The position numbers and the translations under genes are program-made. This document shows positions 36,083-44,946 of a DNA stretch of 64,000 nt, piece by piece (the first letter of the stretch is position 1; each line of letters begins with the position of its first letter). Origin of the DNA: Aliishimia sp963922415 (GTDB lineage: Bacteria > Pseudomonadota > Alphaproteobacteria > Rhodobacterales > Rhodobacteraceae); assembly GCA_963922415.1 (NCBI GenBank), contig CAWUIP010000004.1, forward strand, positions 1-64,000. Direction: 5' to 3'. Below the pieces are notes generated by a model. It did not search any database, had not been told where the DNA came from, and saw only the letters and a program-made list of their open reading frames with translations.

Positions 36083-37414
36083 ATGCTGCGCCGTCTTCTG
36101 ATTGCTCTGATCGCTTCCGTTCCAATCGCGGCTTCCGCCGAAGATCTGGTGACCTCATTCACGCTGGAAAACGGGATGGAGGTTGTTGTGGTCGAAGACC
36201 ACCGCGCGCCGGTCGTGCAGCACATGCTGTGGTACCGCGCGGGGTCCGCTGACGAGCCGCCCGGCAAGTCGGGTGTCGCGCATTTCTTGGAGCATTTGCT
36301 GTTTAAAGCCACGGATGAGTTGGAATCGGGTGAATTCTCCGCGACCGTGTCGGCCAATGGGGGGCAAGACAATGCCTTCACCAGCTACGATTACACGGGC
36401 TATTTCCAGAAAGTCGCTGCCGATCGGCTGGGCTTGATGATGAAAATGGAAGCGGACCGGATGACCGACATCCGCCTGACCGAAGATGACATCCTCAACG
36501 AGCGCGGCGTGATCTTAGAAGAACGCAACCAGCGCACCGAAAACAACCCGCGCGCGCTCTTTGGGGAGCAAATGAACGCCGCGCAGTACCTCAACCACGG
36601 CTACGCGATCCCCATCATCGGCTGGATGCACGAGATGGAGCAGTTGGGTATGGAGGATGTGATGGCCTTCTATGCGGATCACTATGCGCCCAATAACGCG
36701 ATCCTGGTCGTGTCGGGCGATGTGACGCCGGACGAGGTGCGCGCCCTTGCCGAAGAACATTACGGCCCAATCCCGGCCAATCCCGCGATCAAACCGCGCG
36801 AGAGGAGCCAAGAACCCCCACAGATTGCCGCACGGCGCGTGATGTTCGAAGACCCACGCGTTGCCAGCGAGTATGTCTATCGCAGCTACCTGGCACCCGA
36901 ACGGGATCCCGGCGACCAGGAAAAGGCCGCGGCTCTGCGGATCCTGGCAGAGCTTTTGGGCGGGGGGCAGACCTCTTACATGACGGAAAAACTGCAGTTC
37001 GAAGAACAAACCGCCGTTTACACGGGCGCGTTTTATCGGGGCACTTCGTTGGATGACACGACGTTCGACGTTGTGATTGTGCCGCGCCCTGGCGTGAGCC
37101 TTGAAGAAGCTGAGGCCGCGATGGAACGGGTCATGGCGCAATTTCTGGAAGACGGCGTGGATGAAGACGCGCTGGACCGGATCAAGATGCAGGTGCGCGC
37201 ATCGCAAATCTATGCCCGCGATAACGTCGACGGGATTGCGCGGCGCTACGGCGCGGCGATGGCCTCTGGCTTGACCGTCGCGGATGTCAAAGCCTGGCCC
37301 GACCTGATCCAGGCGGTCACATCCGAAGATGTGTTGGAAGCGGCCCGGGCCGTGTGGAAAGACGAAACTTCGGTCACGGGTTGGCTGATGAAATCTGAAG
37401 AGGTGAGCCAATGA
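36083..37414 (+). CDS. M16 family zinc metallopeptidase (active subunit)
   Basis: ATG 36083 after GAAGGAG gives 443 residues with a signal peptide (cleavage after ASA near 19). The inverted zinc motif HFLEH (His67, Glu70, His71) is intact, followed by the ATDELESGEFSATVSANGGQDNAFTSYD segment with the downstream acidic ligand region. M16 peptidases degrade small peptides; here it acts in the periplasm. The stop overlaps the second M16 gene by ATGA, and bacterial M16 pairs usually form active/inactive heterodimers. Confidence 0.93.
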   Translation: MLRRLLIALIASVPIAASAEDLVTSFTLENGMEVVVVEDHRAPVVQHMLWYRAGSADEPPGKSGVAHFLEHLLFKATDELESGEFSATVSANGGQDNAFTSYDYTGYFQKVAADRLGLMMKMEADRMTDIRLTEDDILNERGVILEERNQRTENNPRALFGEQMNAAQYLNHGYAIPIIGWMHEMEQLGMEDVMAFYADHYAPNNAILVVSGDVTPDEVRALAEEHYGPIPANPAIKPRERSQEPPQIAARRVMFEDPRVASEYVYRSYLAPERDPGDQEKAAALRILAELLGGGQTSYMTEKLQFEEQTAVYTGAFYRGTSLDDTTFDVVIVPRPGVSLEEAEAAMERVMAQFLEDGVDEDALDRIKMQVRASQIYARDNVDGIARRYGAAMASGLTVADVKAWPDLIQAVTSEDVLEAARAVWKDETSVTGWLMKSEEVSQ

Positions 37415-38724
37415 TGCGCTTTGCACTCCTATTTGTCGCCCTGATTGTTGCGCTGCCCGCTCGCGCCGAGGTCAAGATCGAAGAAGTGACTTCGCCGGGT
37501 GGCCTGACCGCGTGGCTGGTGCGCGAGCCGTCCATCCCGTTTATGGCGCTGGAGCTGTACTTTAAGGGGGGTGCCTCTCTCGACGTGCCCGAAAAGCGCG
37601 GTGCCATCTCGTTGATGACGTCGCTCTTGGAAGAGGGGGCCGAAGATATGGACGCGCGTGAATTCGCGCGCAGAACCGAAGGCTTGGCGGCGTCCTTTGG
37701 CTACGACGTTGGCGATGATGGCCTGACCGTGTCGGGCCGTTTTCTGACCGAAAACCGGGACGAGGCTGTGGCGCTGCTCCGGGCATCCATCGTTGCGCCA
37801 CGCTTTGACGAAGATGCCGTGGAACGGGTCCGCGCGCAGCTTTTGTCCAACATCCGGTCAGATGCCAAAGATCCCCGCGCGCTGGCGCGCAAGGCCTTTG
37901 ACGAGATGGCCTATGGCACCGTGCATCCCTATGGCAGCGACCCCAATGGCACCGAAGACAGTGTCACGGATCTGACGCGGGACGATTTGATTGCTGCGCA
38001 TCGGGCCGTGTTTGCACGCGACCGTGTCGTGATCGGCGCGGTCGGTGACATCACGCCCGAAGAGCTTGGCGCGCTGATGGACACGTTGCTGGGCGACCTG
38101 CCTGAAACCGGTGCGCCGATGCCCGGCCCGGTGGAGCCGCAGATCGCGCAAGGCGTGACAGTTGTACCCTTCGAGACCCCTCAATCGGTCGCCCTCTTCG
38201 GTCATGTGGGCATTGAACGGGATCACCCTGACTTCTTCCCAGCTTACTTGTTGAACCAGATCCTTGGCGCCGGTGGCTTTGAAAGTCGCCTCACCGAAGA
38301 AGTCCGGGTCAAGCGCGGGCTGACCTATGGCGTCTACGCGTTCCTGTCGCCCAAAGACTACGCGGCGACCTACCAAGGGTCCGTGTCATCCGCCAATGAT
38401 CGCATCGCCGAAGCGATTGACGTGATCCGCGACGAGTGGCGCGATATTGCCGAAAACGGCGTGACGGCCAAAGAGCTTGAAGATGCAAAACTGTTTTTGA
38501 CGGGCGCCTATCCGCTCCGGTTCGATGGCAACGCCCGCATCGCGGGGATCCTCGTGGGCATGCAGTCCCAAGACCTGCCCATCGACTACATCGCGACGCG
38601 CAATGACAAGGTCAATGCGGTCACGTTGGAGGAGGCAAACGCCGTCGCCAAATGGCTCTATCAGCCCGACAGTCTACACTTCGTTGTGGTCGGCGCACCG
38701 GAAGGGCTGGAAGCCGGGAACTGA
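37411..38724 (+). CDS. M16 family peptidase homologue lacking the zinc motif
   Basis: This 437-residue secreted protein (signal peptide ending ARA) has the M16 fold (LYFKGGASLDVPEKRGAISLMTSLLEEGAEDM at the position of the active helix) but no HxxEH, so it cannot hold zinc. The RLTEEVRVKRGLTYGVYAF segment with the conserved Arg/Tyr pair of the C-terminal half is kept. It most likely partners the preceding active subunit and helps bind substrate. Confidence 0.93.
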   Translation: MMRFALLFVALIVALPARAEVKIEEVTSPGGLTAWLVREPSIPFMALELYFKGGASLDVPEKRGAISLMTSLLEEGAEDMDAREFARRTEGLAASFGYDVGDDGLTVSGRFLTENRDEAVALLRASIVAPRFDEDAVERVRAQLLSNIRSDAKDPRALARKAFDEMAYGTVHPYGSDPNGTEDSVTDLTRDDLIAAHRAVFARDRVVIGAVGDITPEELGALMDTLLGDLPETGAPMPGPVEPQIAQGVTVVPFETPQSVALFGHVGIERDHPDFFPAYLLNQILGAGGFESRLTEEVRVKRGLTYGVYAFLSPKDYAATYQGSVSSANDRIAEAIDVIRDEWRDIAENGVTAKELEDAKLFLTGAYPLRFDGNARIAGILVGMQSQDLPIDYIATRNDKVNAVTLEEANAVAKWLYQPDSLHFVVVGAPEGLEAGN

Positions 38725-38819
38725 TCTGCGGGCGGTGGTTTTGGGCCCGTGCCTTTGACGGAAGAGCAACCGCCTTGCGTCGATGATCGAATATGTGAAC
38801 ATGTCGATAGGGGATCGTC

Positions 38820-39524
38820 TTGAGGCTGCTGCAAGGTTTGTGCTGTGCGCTTGTGGCCCTTGTTTTTCTGGCCGGGACGCTGAAAGCGACCCCTTTGAAC
38901 CGATGGCAAATCTCGTGCGGCGTTGATGCTGGCGCGATCTCGAAGTCGGGCAAGACCTGGACCTTCAAAACAAGCAGCAACCAATGCCCAGGCGGGATCT
39001 TCAACCAACGGGCCGAGATTTACACGGACCGGATCAAGCCCACCCATAAAGGCACGTACCGCTTCACTTCGCTCGTCTCTGTCAGGTCGCCGTCAAAAGA
39101 GACCTTTGCCATTTTTCAAATTCACGACGGGCGGTTTGGCTGTGCGCCGCCTTTGATGGTGCGCGTCCAGCCAAGTGGGCACCTAACGATCAATGGCGAC
39201 TACAAGATCGGATCCAAGCCGGGCGAAAACTGCGTGCGAAACGTTTTGGCCAAAAGCGGAAAGTCACATGCGCGGCTTCGGCGAGATGGCACTGAATACA
39301 AGCTTGACGTGGTTTTGGACTTCAACGGGCAAAGCGGCTTTGACGTCTTTGTCTACCTGGACGACGCGCTGCAAATCCAAGGTGCCTATACCGTTCAACC
39401 CGGCAAAGGCTATTTCGTGTCCAAGTTCTTCTACTTCAAGCACGGGTCCTATTCGCAAAACATGTTCGACTATGAACTTGTCTCGCGCGATATGCGCGTT
39501 CGCAAAATCCGCCTAAAAAAGTAG
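38820..39524 (+). CDS. Secreted PL7-like (alginate lyase 2 domain) polysaccharide lyase, TTG start
   Basis: A TTG at 38820 is the first start after an in-frame stop and gives 234 residues with a signal peptide (hydrophobic LCCALVALVFLAG). Three motifs of alginate-lyase-2 jelly-roll enzymes are present in order: RAE (Arg64-Ala-Glu66, in NQRAEIYTD), QIH (Gln100–His102) and YFKHGSYSQ (Tyr205–Gln213). The family cleaves uronate polysaccharides by beta-elimination using this Arg/Gln/His/Tyr set. It stands alone, without other alginate genes, between the M16 pair and a terminator. The exact substrate is unknown; family placement rests on the motifs. Confidence 0.75.
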   Translation: MRLLQGLCCALVALVFLAGTLKATPLNRWQISCGVDAGAISKSGKTWTFKTSSNQCPGGIFNQRAEIYTDRIKPTHKGTYRFTSLVSVRSPSKETFAIFQIHDGRFGCAPPLMVRVQPSGHLTINGDYKIGSKPGENCVRNVLAKSGKSHARLRRDGTEYKLDVVLDFNGQSGFDVFVYLDDALQIQGAYTVQPGKGYFVSKFFYFKHGSYSQNMFDYELVSRDMRVRKIRLKK

Positions 39525-39565
39525 CAAGCCGACCCGCGCGGCAAGGCTCCGGTCGGTGAGAGGGC

Positions 39566-39598
39566 GTCGCGCACCGATATCTGGTGCGCGACCTTTTA
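39566..39598. terminator. Bidirectional terminator between the lyase and YbjN genes
   Basis: GTCGCGCACC (39566–39575) pairs perfectly with GGTGCGCGAC (39583–39592) around a 7-nt loop, followed by CTTTTA. It lies between convergent genes and can serve both strands. Confidence 0.8.
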
Positions 39599-39599
39599 G

Positions 39600-40100
39600 T
39601 TACGCGCGCCCGTAGGCCTCTGCGATGGCGACCTGCATGGCCTCGCGGGGTGTTTTGTCGCCCCAAACCAAAAGCTGGAGTGCGGGGTAGTAGCGCTCGG
39701 CGCTCATGACCGCGGCGCCGATCATCGTGTCGATCTGATCCGCGGTCGCCACTTGGCCGCCCGTCAGAACCAGCCCATAGCGATAAACCATCAGTTTTTG
39801 CTCGGCCCAATACGTGAAAGAGCCCGCCCAACACTGGTCATTGACAAGGTTCAAAAGCTCGTAAAGAGCGCCGTGACGGTCCTCTGGTGGCTCCATTTCG
39901 AACGTGCACACCATCCGCAGCGTTTCGTCGTAGTTAGACCATGCGAGTGTGAGCGAATACGTCCGCCACTGGCCTTCGACCGCCATCGCGATCTGGTCGT
40001 CGGCGATGCGATCAAAATCCCACTCATGATGCTCCGCCAGATGTTCAACGATGTCGATGGGGTGAATTTCGTCTTCCAGAAAGTGTTCGGAAAGGGCCAT
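39600..40100 (-). CDS. YbjN domain-containing protein
   Basis: ATG 40100 after GAGGTGG gives 166 residues; a GTG 9 bp upstream is possible. The DFDRIADDQIAMAVEGQWRTY and CTFEMEPPEDR segments and the long central helices match YbjN/type III chaperone-like proteins of alphaproteobacteria. Family members are linked loosely to stress and motility; the function here is unknown. The protein is cytoplasmic and acidic. Confidence 0.85.
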   Translation of the reverse strand: MALSEHFLEDEIHPIDIVEHLAEHHEWDFDRIADDQIAMAVEGQWRTYSLTLAWSNYDETLRMVCTFEMEPPEDRHGALYELLNLVNDQCWAGSFTYWAEQKLMVYRYGLVLTGGQVATADQIDTMIGAAVMSAERYYPALQLLVWGDKTPREAMQVAIAEAYGRA

Positions 40101-40388
40101 AGATGCCACCTCATAAATCGCTTGAAGCGATGTCGCGGGGGCAGCAGCGCCCCCCGGCGCCTCAAGTGCCTGCTCGATATCGGACCAGGGCGATCCCCTG
40201 TGCCCGTGTCTTGACCTTGCTTGACCCGCTAGAGCCTGGCAACCCTTTATTTGGGGATAACCGCAATAAGTTGTGGAGCAACGTTGAAGTGGCGCAAATT
40301 GTGTTATCGCAACGACAGGCTGCGATTGCGTTGCGCAAGAAGTGGGCTTCGGCGCGCGAGACCAAACGCGCGCCGAAGCTAGTCGGTC
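40101..40388. other. 288-bp intergenic region
   Basis: No gene is seen. It contains the upstream region of the YbjN gene and, at its right end, the strong hairpin that terminates the fasciclin–RTX gene. Confidence 0.4.
40346..40379 (-). terminator. Hairpin terminator of the fasciclin–RTX gene
   Basis: GCTTCGGCGCGCG (40346–40358) pairs perfectly over 13 bp with 40367–40379 around an 8-nt loop, just past the stop of the minus-strand gene. There is no long T-run, so it may act with other factors. Confidence 0.6.
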
Positions 40389-42800
40389 TTAGAAGAGGAA
40401 GTCGTCTTCTGTCAGGGTCAAGCGCCAGCCTTGAACGAAGATGCTTTGATCATCGCTCAGTTCGATTTTGGCACCTGCGCGGCCATAGTGGATGTCGTCC
40501 TCCAACTCAGCAAAGCTGGACACCGATGTCGCGCTCAGGTCGATCAGGTCATGGCCTTGCTGGAAGCGCTGGATGAAGTCGTGCCCGTCACCATCGGCAA
40601 AGACGAAGGTATCCTCTCCGGCCTGGCCGTTAAGGCGGTCATTGCCGGTGCCGCCGTTGATCAGGTCATCGCCGCGACCGCCTTTGATCAAGTCATGGCC
40701 GGCGCCGCCGACGCCAACATCGTTGCCCGAGCCGAGGAAGATCTTGTCGTTTCCGCCATTGCCATCGACGAAGTCGTTGTCGCGGCCCGTTCGGATCACG
40801 CTGCTGGTGTCGTCGTCCAAGATGAAGTCAACCTTGTTCGACCCATCGGATTGTAGCACGTCGACCGGCAACAGCACGCCATCCAGGACATGCGCAATGC
40901 CGTTGGAGGCTGGGATGTCGAGCGCGATGATATTCGGGTTCGGCACGTCTGGATCGGCATCAACGAGGCTGGCGCCATCAACGCCAAGCGATCCACCCTG
41001 CAACGTCGCAATGCTGCTGCTGGCCAGAACAGCGGTGGAGTCGAGCGCCTCTGGTGCCACATGATATGTCAGCACGGTCTGAAGCAGTGGGATTGGATCG
41101 CCACCGCCGGACAAAAGCGACAGTGCGTCGACCAGATAGGCAAAAGCTTCGCCCTCGTCAGACCCGTCAAAGCCAAGCGTCTGGCTCAGTTTGACGAAGG
41201 CCGCGTCGTTGGGGGCGAACACGGTCAGATCGTCCATCGGATTGTTCAGCGCATCGACCAGATCGGCGGCTTGGACGGCGGTAAGCAGCAAGTCGAAGTC
41301 TTCGGCGTTGTCGTCGAAGGTCCCGCCGCTTGCCGCCACGATCCCGGCCAAGGTCGGCAAGTCCGGTTCATTGCCCGGAATGTCGAAGGGCAAGAGCACC
41401 CGGTCAATGGCCTGGATAACGCCGTTATCGGCTGCAATGTCTGGGATGACGATGTTGGGGTCCGTGATGTCGGGCTCATTGTCGATCAATTCGGTGCCTT
41501 CGGTCGCGAATGTCGCGTCGGGCAATAGGGTCTCGATCGTGTCCGCATCGTCGATCTGCGACGCTTTCTTGGCACCTGGCGAGACGTGATAGAGCAGCAC
41601 ATCGGTCAAGAGTGGAATTGGATCACCATCAGGGGCAAGGCCTGCAAGTGCACCTGCGATGAAGTCAAAGACCGCTTGTTCGTCTGTGTCATCCCCATCA
41701 AACCCAAGGTCCATGGCCAGTTGCGTGAAGGCCGCGTCCGTGGGGGCGAAGACCGTGATGTCTGTCAGGCCCTGCACCGTTTCGACCAGCCCGGCTGCGG
41801 AGAGGGCTTTGACCAGGATGTTGAAGTCGTCCGAGCCTGTCGCGATGTCCACGATGTTCGGCAGGTCGTTGCCCGGGATGTCGAGCGGGATCAGAACGCG
41901 GTCGATCACCTGGATCGTCCCGTTCGAGGCCGCGATGTCAGGCACGACGATGTTTGGGTTTTCCAAGTCAGGCTCGTTGTCTTCCAACTCGGTCCCGTGC
42001 GAGCCAAAGCTGGCGCCTGCGAGGAATGTGGAGACATCCTCTGCCGCGTCGATCTCGGCTGCCGTCTTGGCACCGGCAGACACGTGGTAGAGCAAGATAT
42101 CAGTCAAAAGCGGGATGGGATCGCCATCGGGGGCCAGCCCGGCCAGCGCGCCCGCGATAAAGTTGAAGACAGCGTCTTCGTCGGCCATGTCGCCCGCAAA
42201 GCCCAGATCAAGGGCCAGTTGCGTGAAGGCGGCGTCGGTTGGCGCGAACACGGTGATGTCGTTCAACCCCTCGACAGTGCCCACAAGACCCGCAGCAGAA
42301 AGCGCCTTGACCAGGATGTTGAAGTCATCCGACCCGCTCGCGATATCCACGATGTTCGGCTCCGGCAGATCACCGGCGGACAGGTCCTCGTATTTCAGAC
42401 CTTTACCGAAGACGTTGGCCGATCCACCGACGGTCAGCGCGGCCCCGGCGGGCGGGACTTTGCCGAGGAATGTGAAGTTGTCGGGCAGGTGGCCTGGCTG
42501 CTCTAGCTCGACCAACACGTATTGCACGCCTTGATCGTCATAGACGTGCCAAATGCGTTCCGCGTAAAGCGTGCCGCCATTGCCGATCTCTTCGCCGTCG
42601 CGGCTGATGGTTGCGGTTTGGCCATGCGTGTCGTCGCCGCGCTCGTTACGGAACGCATCGCCCGACAGGCGCGTGTCATCGTCGGTGACTGTGATGTCGA
42701 GCGTGGCCGCGGCTGGCATCGTAAAGCCAAGATGCGGCGCGATGGACGAGGGTCCGAACAGGTCGGCCTGCGCAAAGCCGGTGAAACTGAAAGTTTGCAA
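40389..42800 (-). CDS. Secreted spondin–fasciclin–RTX repeat protein
   Basis: A TTG at 42800 behind GGAGG starts an 803-residue protein. Residues 1–130 look like a spondin-N domain. Three fasciclin (FAS1) domains follow at about 149–306, 314–474 and 482–646, the first two nearly identical (VDIASGSDDFNILVKALSAA against VDIATGSDDFNILVKALSAA). Residues 672–730 hold RTX calcium-binding nonapeptides (GGxGxDxL type), and an acidic C-terminus ends DDFLF, typical of type I secretion signals. There is no Sec signal peptide, as expected for such substrates. Spondin–FAS1–RTX proteins are probably adhesive or matrix proteins. No transporter lies beside it; the only one in the window (1086–6195) is 34 kb away. 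Confidence 0.85.
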   Translation of the reverse strand: MQTFSFTGFAQADLFGPSSIAPHLGFTMPAAATLDITVTDDDTRLSGDAFRNERGDDTHGQTATISRDGEEIGNGGTLYAERIWHVYDDQGVQYVLVELEQPGHLPDNFTFLGKVPPAGAALTVGGSANVFGKGLKYEDLSAGDLPEPNIVDIASGSDDFNILVKALSAAGLVGTVEGLNDITVFAPTDAAFTQLALDLGFAGDMADEDAVFNFIAGALAGLAPDGDPIPLLTDILLYHVSAGAKTAAEIDAAEDVSTFLAGASFGSHGTELEDNEPDLENPNIVVPDIAASNGTIQVIDRVLIPLDIPGNDLPNIVDIATGSDDFNILVKALSAAGLVETVQGLTDITVFAPTDAAFTQLAMDLGFDGDDTDEQAVFDFIAGALAGLAPDGDPIPLLTDVLLYHVSPGAKKASQIDDADTIETLLPDATFATEGTELIDNEPDITDPNIVIPDIAADNGVIQAIDRVLLPFDIPGNEPDLPTLAGIVAASGGTFDDNAEDFDLLLTAVQAADLVDALNNPMDDLTVFAPNDAAFVKLSQTLGFDGSDEGEAFAYLVDALSLLSGGGDPIPLLQTVLTYHVAPEALDSTAVLASSSIATLQGGSLGVDGASLVDADPDVPNPNIIALDIPASNGIAHVLDGVLLPVDVLQSDGSNKVDFILDDDTSSVIRTGRDNDFVDGNGGNDKIFLGSGNDVGVGGAGHDLIKGGRGDDLINGGTGNDRLNGQAGEDTFVFADGDGHDFIQRFQQGHDLIDLSATSVSSFAELEDDIHYGRAGAKIELSDDQSIFVQGWRLTLTEDDFLF

Positions 42801-43175
42801 AAGACTATCCTCCGAAAAGTGGGATCAGGCGTGGTGGTATCGCGGTCGACGGCAGAGGACCGACCGCGCGCGCGGCAAGGTGCAAACAGACTGACATGCG
42901 CTGACGAAGCCCCCTTTATCACCGCGATTAAAGCGTGTGTGCAAAATGCACACGCCACGATCCGCTATTTGGGGCGCGCGCGTGATCTGGCAACTCGAAT
43001 CTGAAGAATTTTCGGAGAAACTGCGCTGAAGATTCTCTAACTATCTGGAAAATATAATATTTTTCGCACGCGACTATTGGGGGTAACGTGCATCCTACGC
43101 AGAAAACCACTGTCTCTGGCGTGGTCGCGCAACCAGCGTTGGCAAAGTCCAAGAAACACTCGGGGTGGTCTGGGG
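42801..43175. other. 375-bp intergenic region upstream of the fasciclin–RTX gene
   Basis: No gene is seen. It carries an AT-rich stretch (about 43050–43070) containing TATAAT on the plus strand and a perfect inverted repeat at 42937–42953. It most likely holds the promoter of the minus-strand fasciclin–RTX gene. Confidence 0.4.
42937..42953. promoter_or_regulatory. Inverted repeat, candidate operator
   Basis: GTGTGCA-AAA-TGCACAC has perfect 7-bp arms and lies about 140 bp upstream of the fasciclin–RTX start. The binding protein is unknown. Confidence 0.45.
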
Positions 43176-43796
43176 CTAATCGGGTCTGCGGCGGCGCAGG
43201 CTTCGGCGCAGAGCGAAACCGCTGACCGCCGTCAACAAAAGGACAGCCCCGCCCGGTAGAGGAACCGTGCTGATCGCCGGAGTAAAGACTGCAAATGTGC
43301 GATCCCCAGCCGCGAAACTCGTCGATGCCACAGTTGTAACCAAAGGGCTGTCAATGCTTTGCGCGCTTAGATTGGGTGCATCGCTAAAGTTGCGTGCAAA
43401 GACCACATGCGCGGATGTAGCTCCTGTGGCGCGCGCATAAGGGATGATCGCGTTGCAAAGGATCGATGACGTGCAGCCCGCGGTCAGCGCAGGCACAGCG
43501 TCAAAATCGCCAACTGGGCCAACCACAAACACCTCAGACAACAAAGCCTCGGCGGCTGCGACGGCCGAGCTTTGTGTCGTGAACGCAAAGTCAGAAACGT
43601 CGTCGCACCCGTCGAACAGACTAACACAGGTTCCGTCCACAAACCGAACAGAGTAGCGCGCGCCGCCGATCTCAAGACCCTCGGCGCCGATCAAAGACCC
43701 GTTGTCTAGTGTGAGCGTCGCAGACTGCGCTGCGCTGCTAACCAGCCACGTCGCTGCCGCGCCAACAGCTGCCAAAACAAAAGACCTAAACCACAT
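43176..43796 (-). CDS. VPLPA-CTERM sorting-domain protein
   Basis: This 206-residue secreted protein has an N-terminal signal peptide (cleavage after AQSA) and a C-terminal tripartite sorting signal: VPLPGG, a hydrophobic helix (AVLLLTAVSGFAL) and an arginine cluster (RRSLRRRRPD). This is the VPLPA-CTERM type handled by exosortase-like systems in Rhodobacteraceae. The body has several paired cysteines (TCVSLFDGCDD, GCTSSILC) that may form disulfides. The function is unknown. It is divergent from the LytTR regulator gene. Confidence 0.85.
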   Translation of the reverse strand: MWFRSFVLAAVGAAATWLVSSAAQSATLTLDNGSLIGAEGLEIGGARYSVRFVDGTCVSLFDGCDDVSDFAFTTQSSAVAAAEALLSEVFVVGPVGDFDAVPALTAGCTSSILCNAIIPYARATGATSAHVVFARNFSDAPNLSAQSIDSPLVTTVASTSFAAGDRTFAVFTPAISTVPLPGGAVLLLTAVSGFALRRSLRRRRPD

Positions 43797-43814
43797 GTGC
43801 GAAACCTTGACGCG

Positions 43815-43850
43815 CTTGGAACTTCCCTAAGTGGTAGTCCAAGTTTTTTG
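43815..43850 (+). promoter_or_regulatory. Hairpin with T-tract in the divergent VPLPA/LytTR region
   Basis: CTTGGA (43815–43820) pairs with TCCAAG (43838–43843), with an inner ACTT/AAGT pair, followed by TTTTTTG on the plus strand. It resembles a terminator or attenuator. On the minus strand it would lie in the leader of the VPLPA gene. Confidence 0.45.
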
Positions 43851-43875
43851 CCCCGTTCAACGGCACGGCGCGGTC

Positions 43876-43904
43876 TTTTCGTGGAATCGCAGTCGTTTTT
43901 CGTG
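43876..43904 (+). promoter_or_regulatory. Direct repeats with 21-bp spacing, candidate LytTR site
   Basis: TTTTCGTG occurs at 43876–43883 and at 43897–43904, exactly 21 bp apart, 18 bp before the LytTR gene start. LytTR domains bind paired direct repeats with about this spacing (two helical turns). Confidence 0.55.
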
Positions 43905-43922
43905 AATTTGCAAAGGTCAGAC

Positions 43923-44681
43923 ATGTGGACACTCCTGCAACCTGAAAACCTGCGACACAAACTGCGCATCGCGGCAGTGGTGACCGGGGTCATGACCATC
44001 ATGGGACCCTTTGGCACTTATGACGCCCTATCGCTTGGATCGCGGTTTTTCTATTGGGCGCTGGCGATCTTTGGCTGTGCCATCGTGTTCGAGGTCGCGG
44101 TTGAAGCGGCAATCCTCCATTTGCGCACGCCGGGCGGCTTACCAGTGCATATCAGCCTTGGTGCCGGTCTCGCAGCGCTGCCCGCCAGTGCCGTTATACT
44201 CGGTCTTGAGGTGCTGTTTCGGGATGGCATGCCTGTGGCGCAGTGGCCTTGGCTTTATCTATGTGTGTTGCTGGTTGGGGTGGCGATGAGTTTTCTGAGT
44301 TTTCACCCGCTCTTTGCCCCGTTGCGCCCACCGCCGCCGCGGCCCGTTCCCTTCCTGGACAGGCTGCCCGAACATGCTGGCACCCGGCTGGTGTCGCTAT
44401 CGATGCGGGATCATTATGTTGAGGCGGTGACCGATCAGGACACGATCATGATCCACCTACGCTTTCAAGACGCGCTGGCAGAGGTGTCCGGCCATCCCGG
44501 TCTGCGCATCCATCGATCGCACTGGGTGTCGATTGACGCGATAGAGGCCGTAGAACGACAGGGGCGTAAACTACGGGTGCGTACACGGACAGGTCAGGTG
44601 TTGCCGGTCAGCGATACCTACCGGCCTGGACTTTCTGCGGCACAAAACAGGGGCTGGATTACAGCGACGTCAAGGCTCTAG
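43923..44681 (+). CDS. Membrane-bound LytTR DNA-binding regulator
   Basis: ATG 43923 after AAAGG gives 252 residues. There are four predicted membrane helices in residues 15–135, a proline-rich linker (LRPPPPRPVPF), then a LytTR domain (about 155–250) with VSLSMRDHYVEAVT, the ligand-sensing-like start, and HRSHWVSIDAIEAV, the conserved LytTR core. It is a one-component regulator that senses something at the membrane and binds DNA from there. Direct repeats upstream suggest autoregulation, and the divergent VPLPA-CTERM gene is a possible target. Confidence 0.88.
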   Translation: MWTLLQPENLRHKLRIAAVVTGVMTIMGPFGTYDALSLGSRFFYWALAIFGCAIVFEVAVEAAILHLRTPGGLPVHISLGAGLAALPASAVILGLEVLFRDGMPVAQWPWLYLCVLLVGVAMSFLSFHPLFAPLRPPPPRPVPFLDRLPEHAGTRLVSLSMRDHYVEAVTDQDTIMIHLRFQDALAEVSGHPGLRIHRSHWVSIDAIEAVERQGRKLRVRTRTGQVLPVSDTYRPGLSAAQNRGWITATSRL

Positions 44682-44767
44682 CCGTCGCAGTCGGCACGCT
44701 GTGAGACGATCAGGCGTGGACAAAGAGGCATGTCCATCGGGCTGGGATCTCAACGAATTCATAGATT

Positions 44768-44843
44768 TGGTGGAGCATAGCGGGATCGAACCGCTGACCT
44801 CCTGCATGCCATGCAGGCGCTCTCCCAGCTGAGCTAATGCCCC
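44768..44843 (-). tRNA. tRNA-Ala (GGC anticodon)
   Basis: On the minus strand the sequence forms a full cloverleaf: acceptor GGGGCAT/ATGCTCC, D-arm AGCTCAGCTGGGAGAGC, anticodon stem CCTGC/GCAGG around ATGGCAT (anticodon GGC), T-arm with GGTTCGATCC, and an encoded CCA. Confidence 0.95.
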
Positions 44844-44946
44844 ATCAGGAGGGATGCAAAGATCCCTTTAGTGGTGGATCGTGGGATAGGCGTTGGACGC
44901 AGCGGGATCAAGTGAAAAACCGCAGCGCACCATCTTAAGCGCAGAA

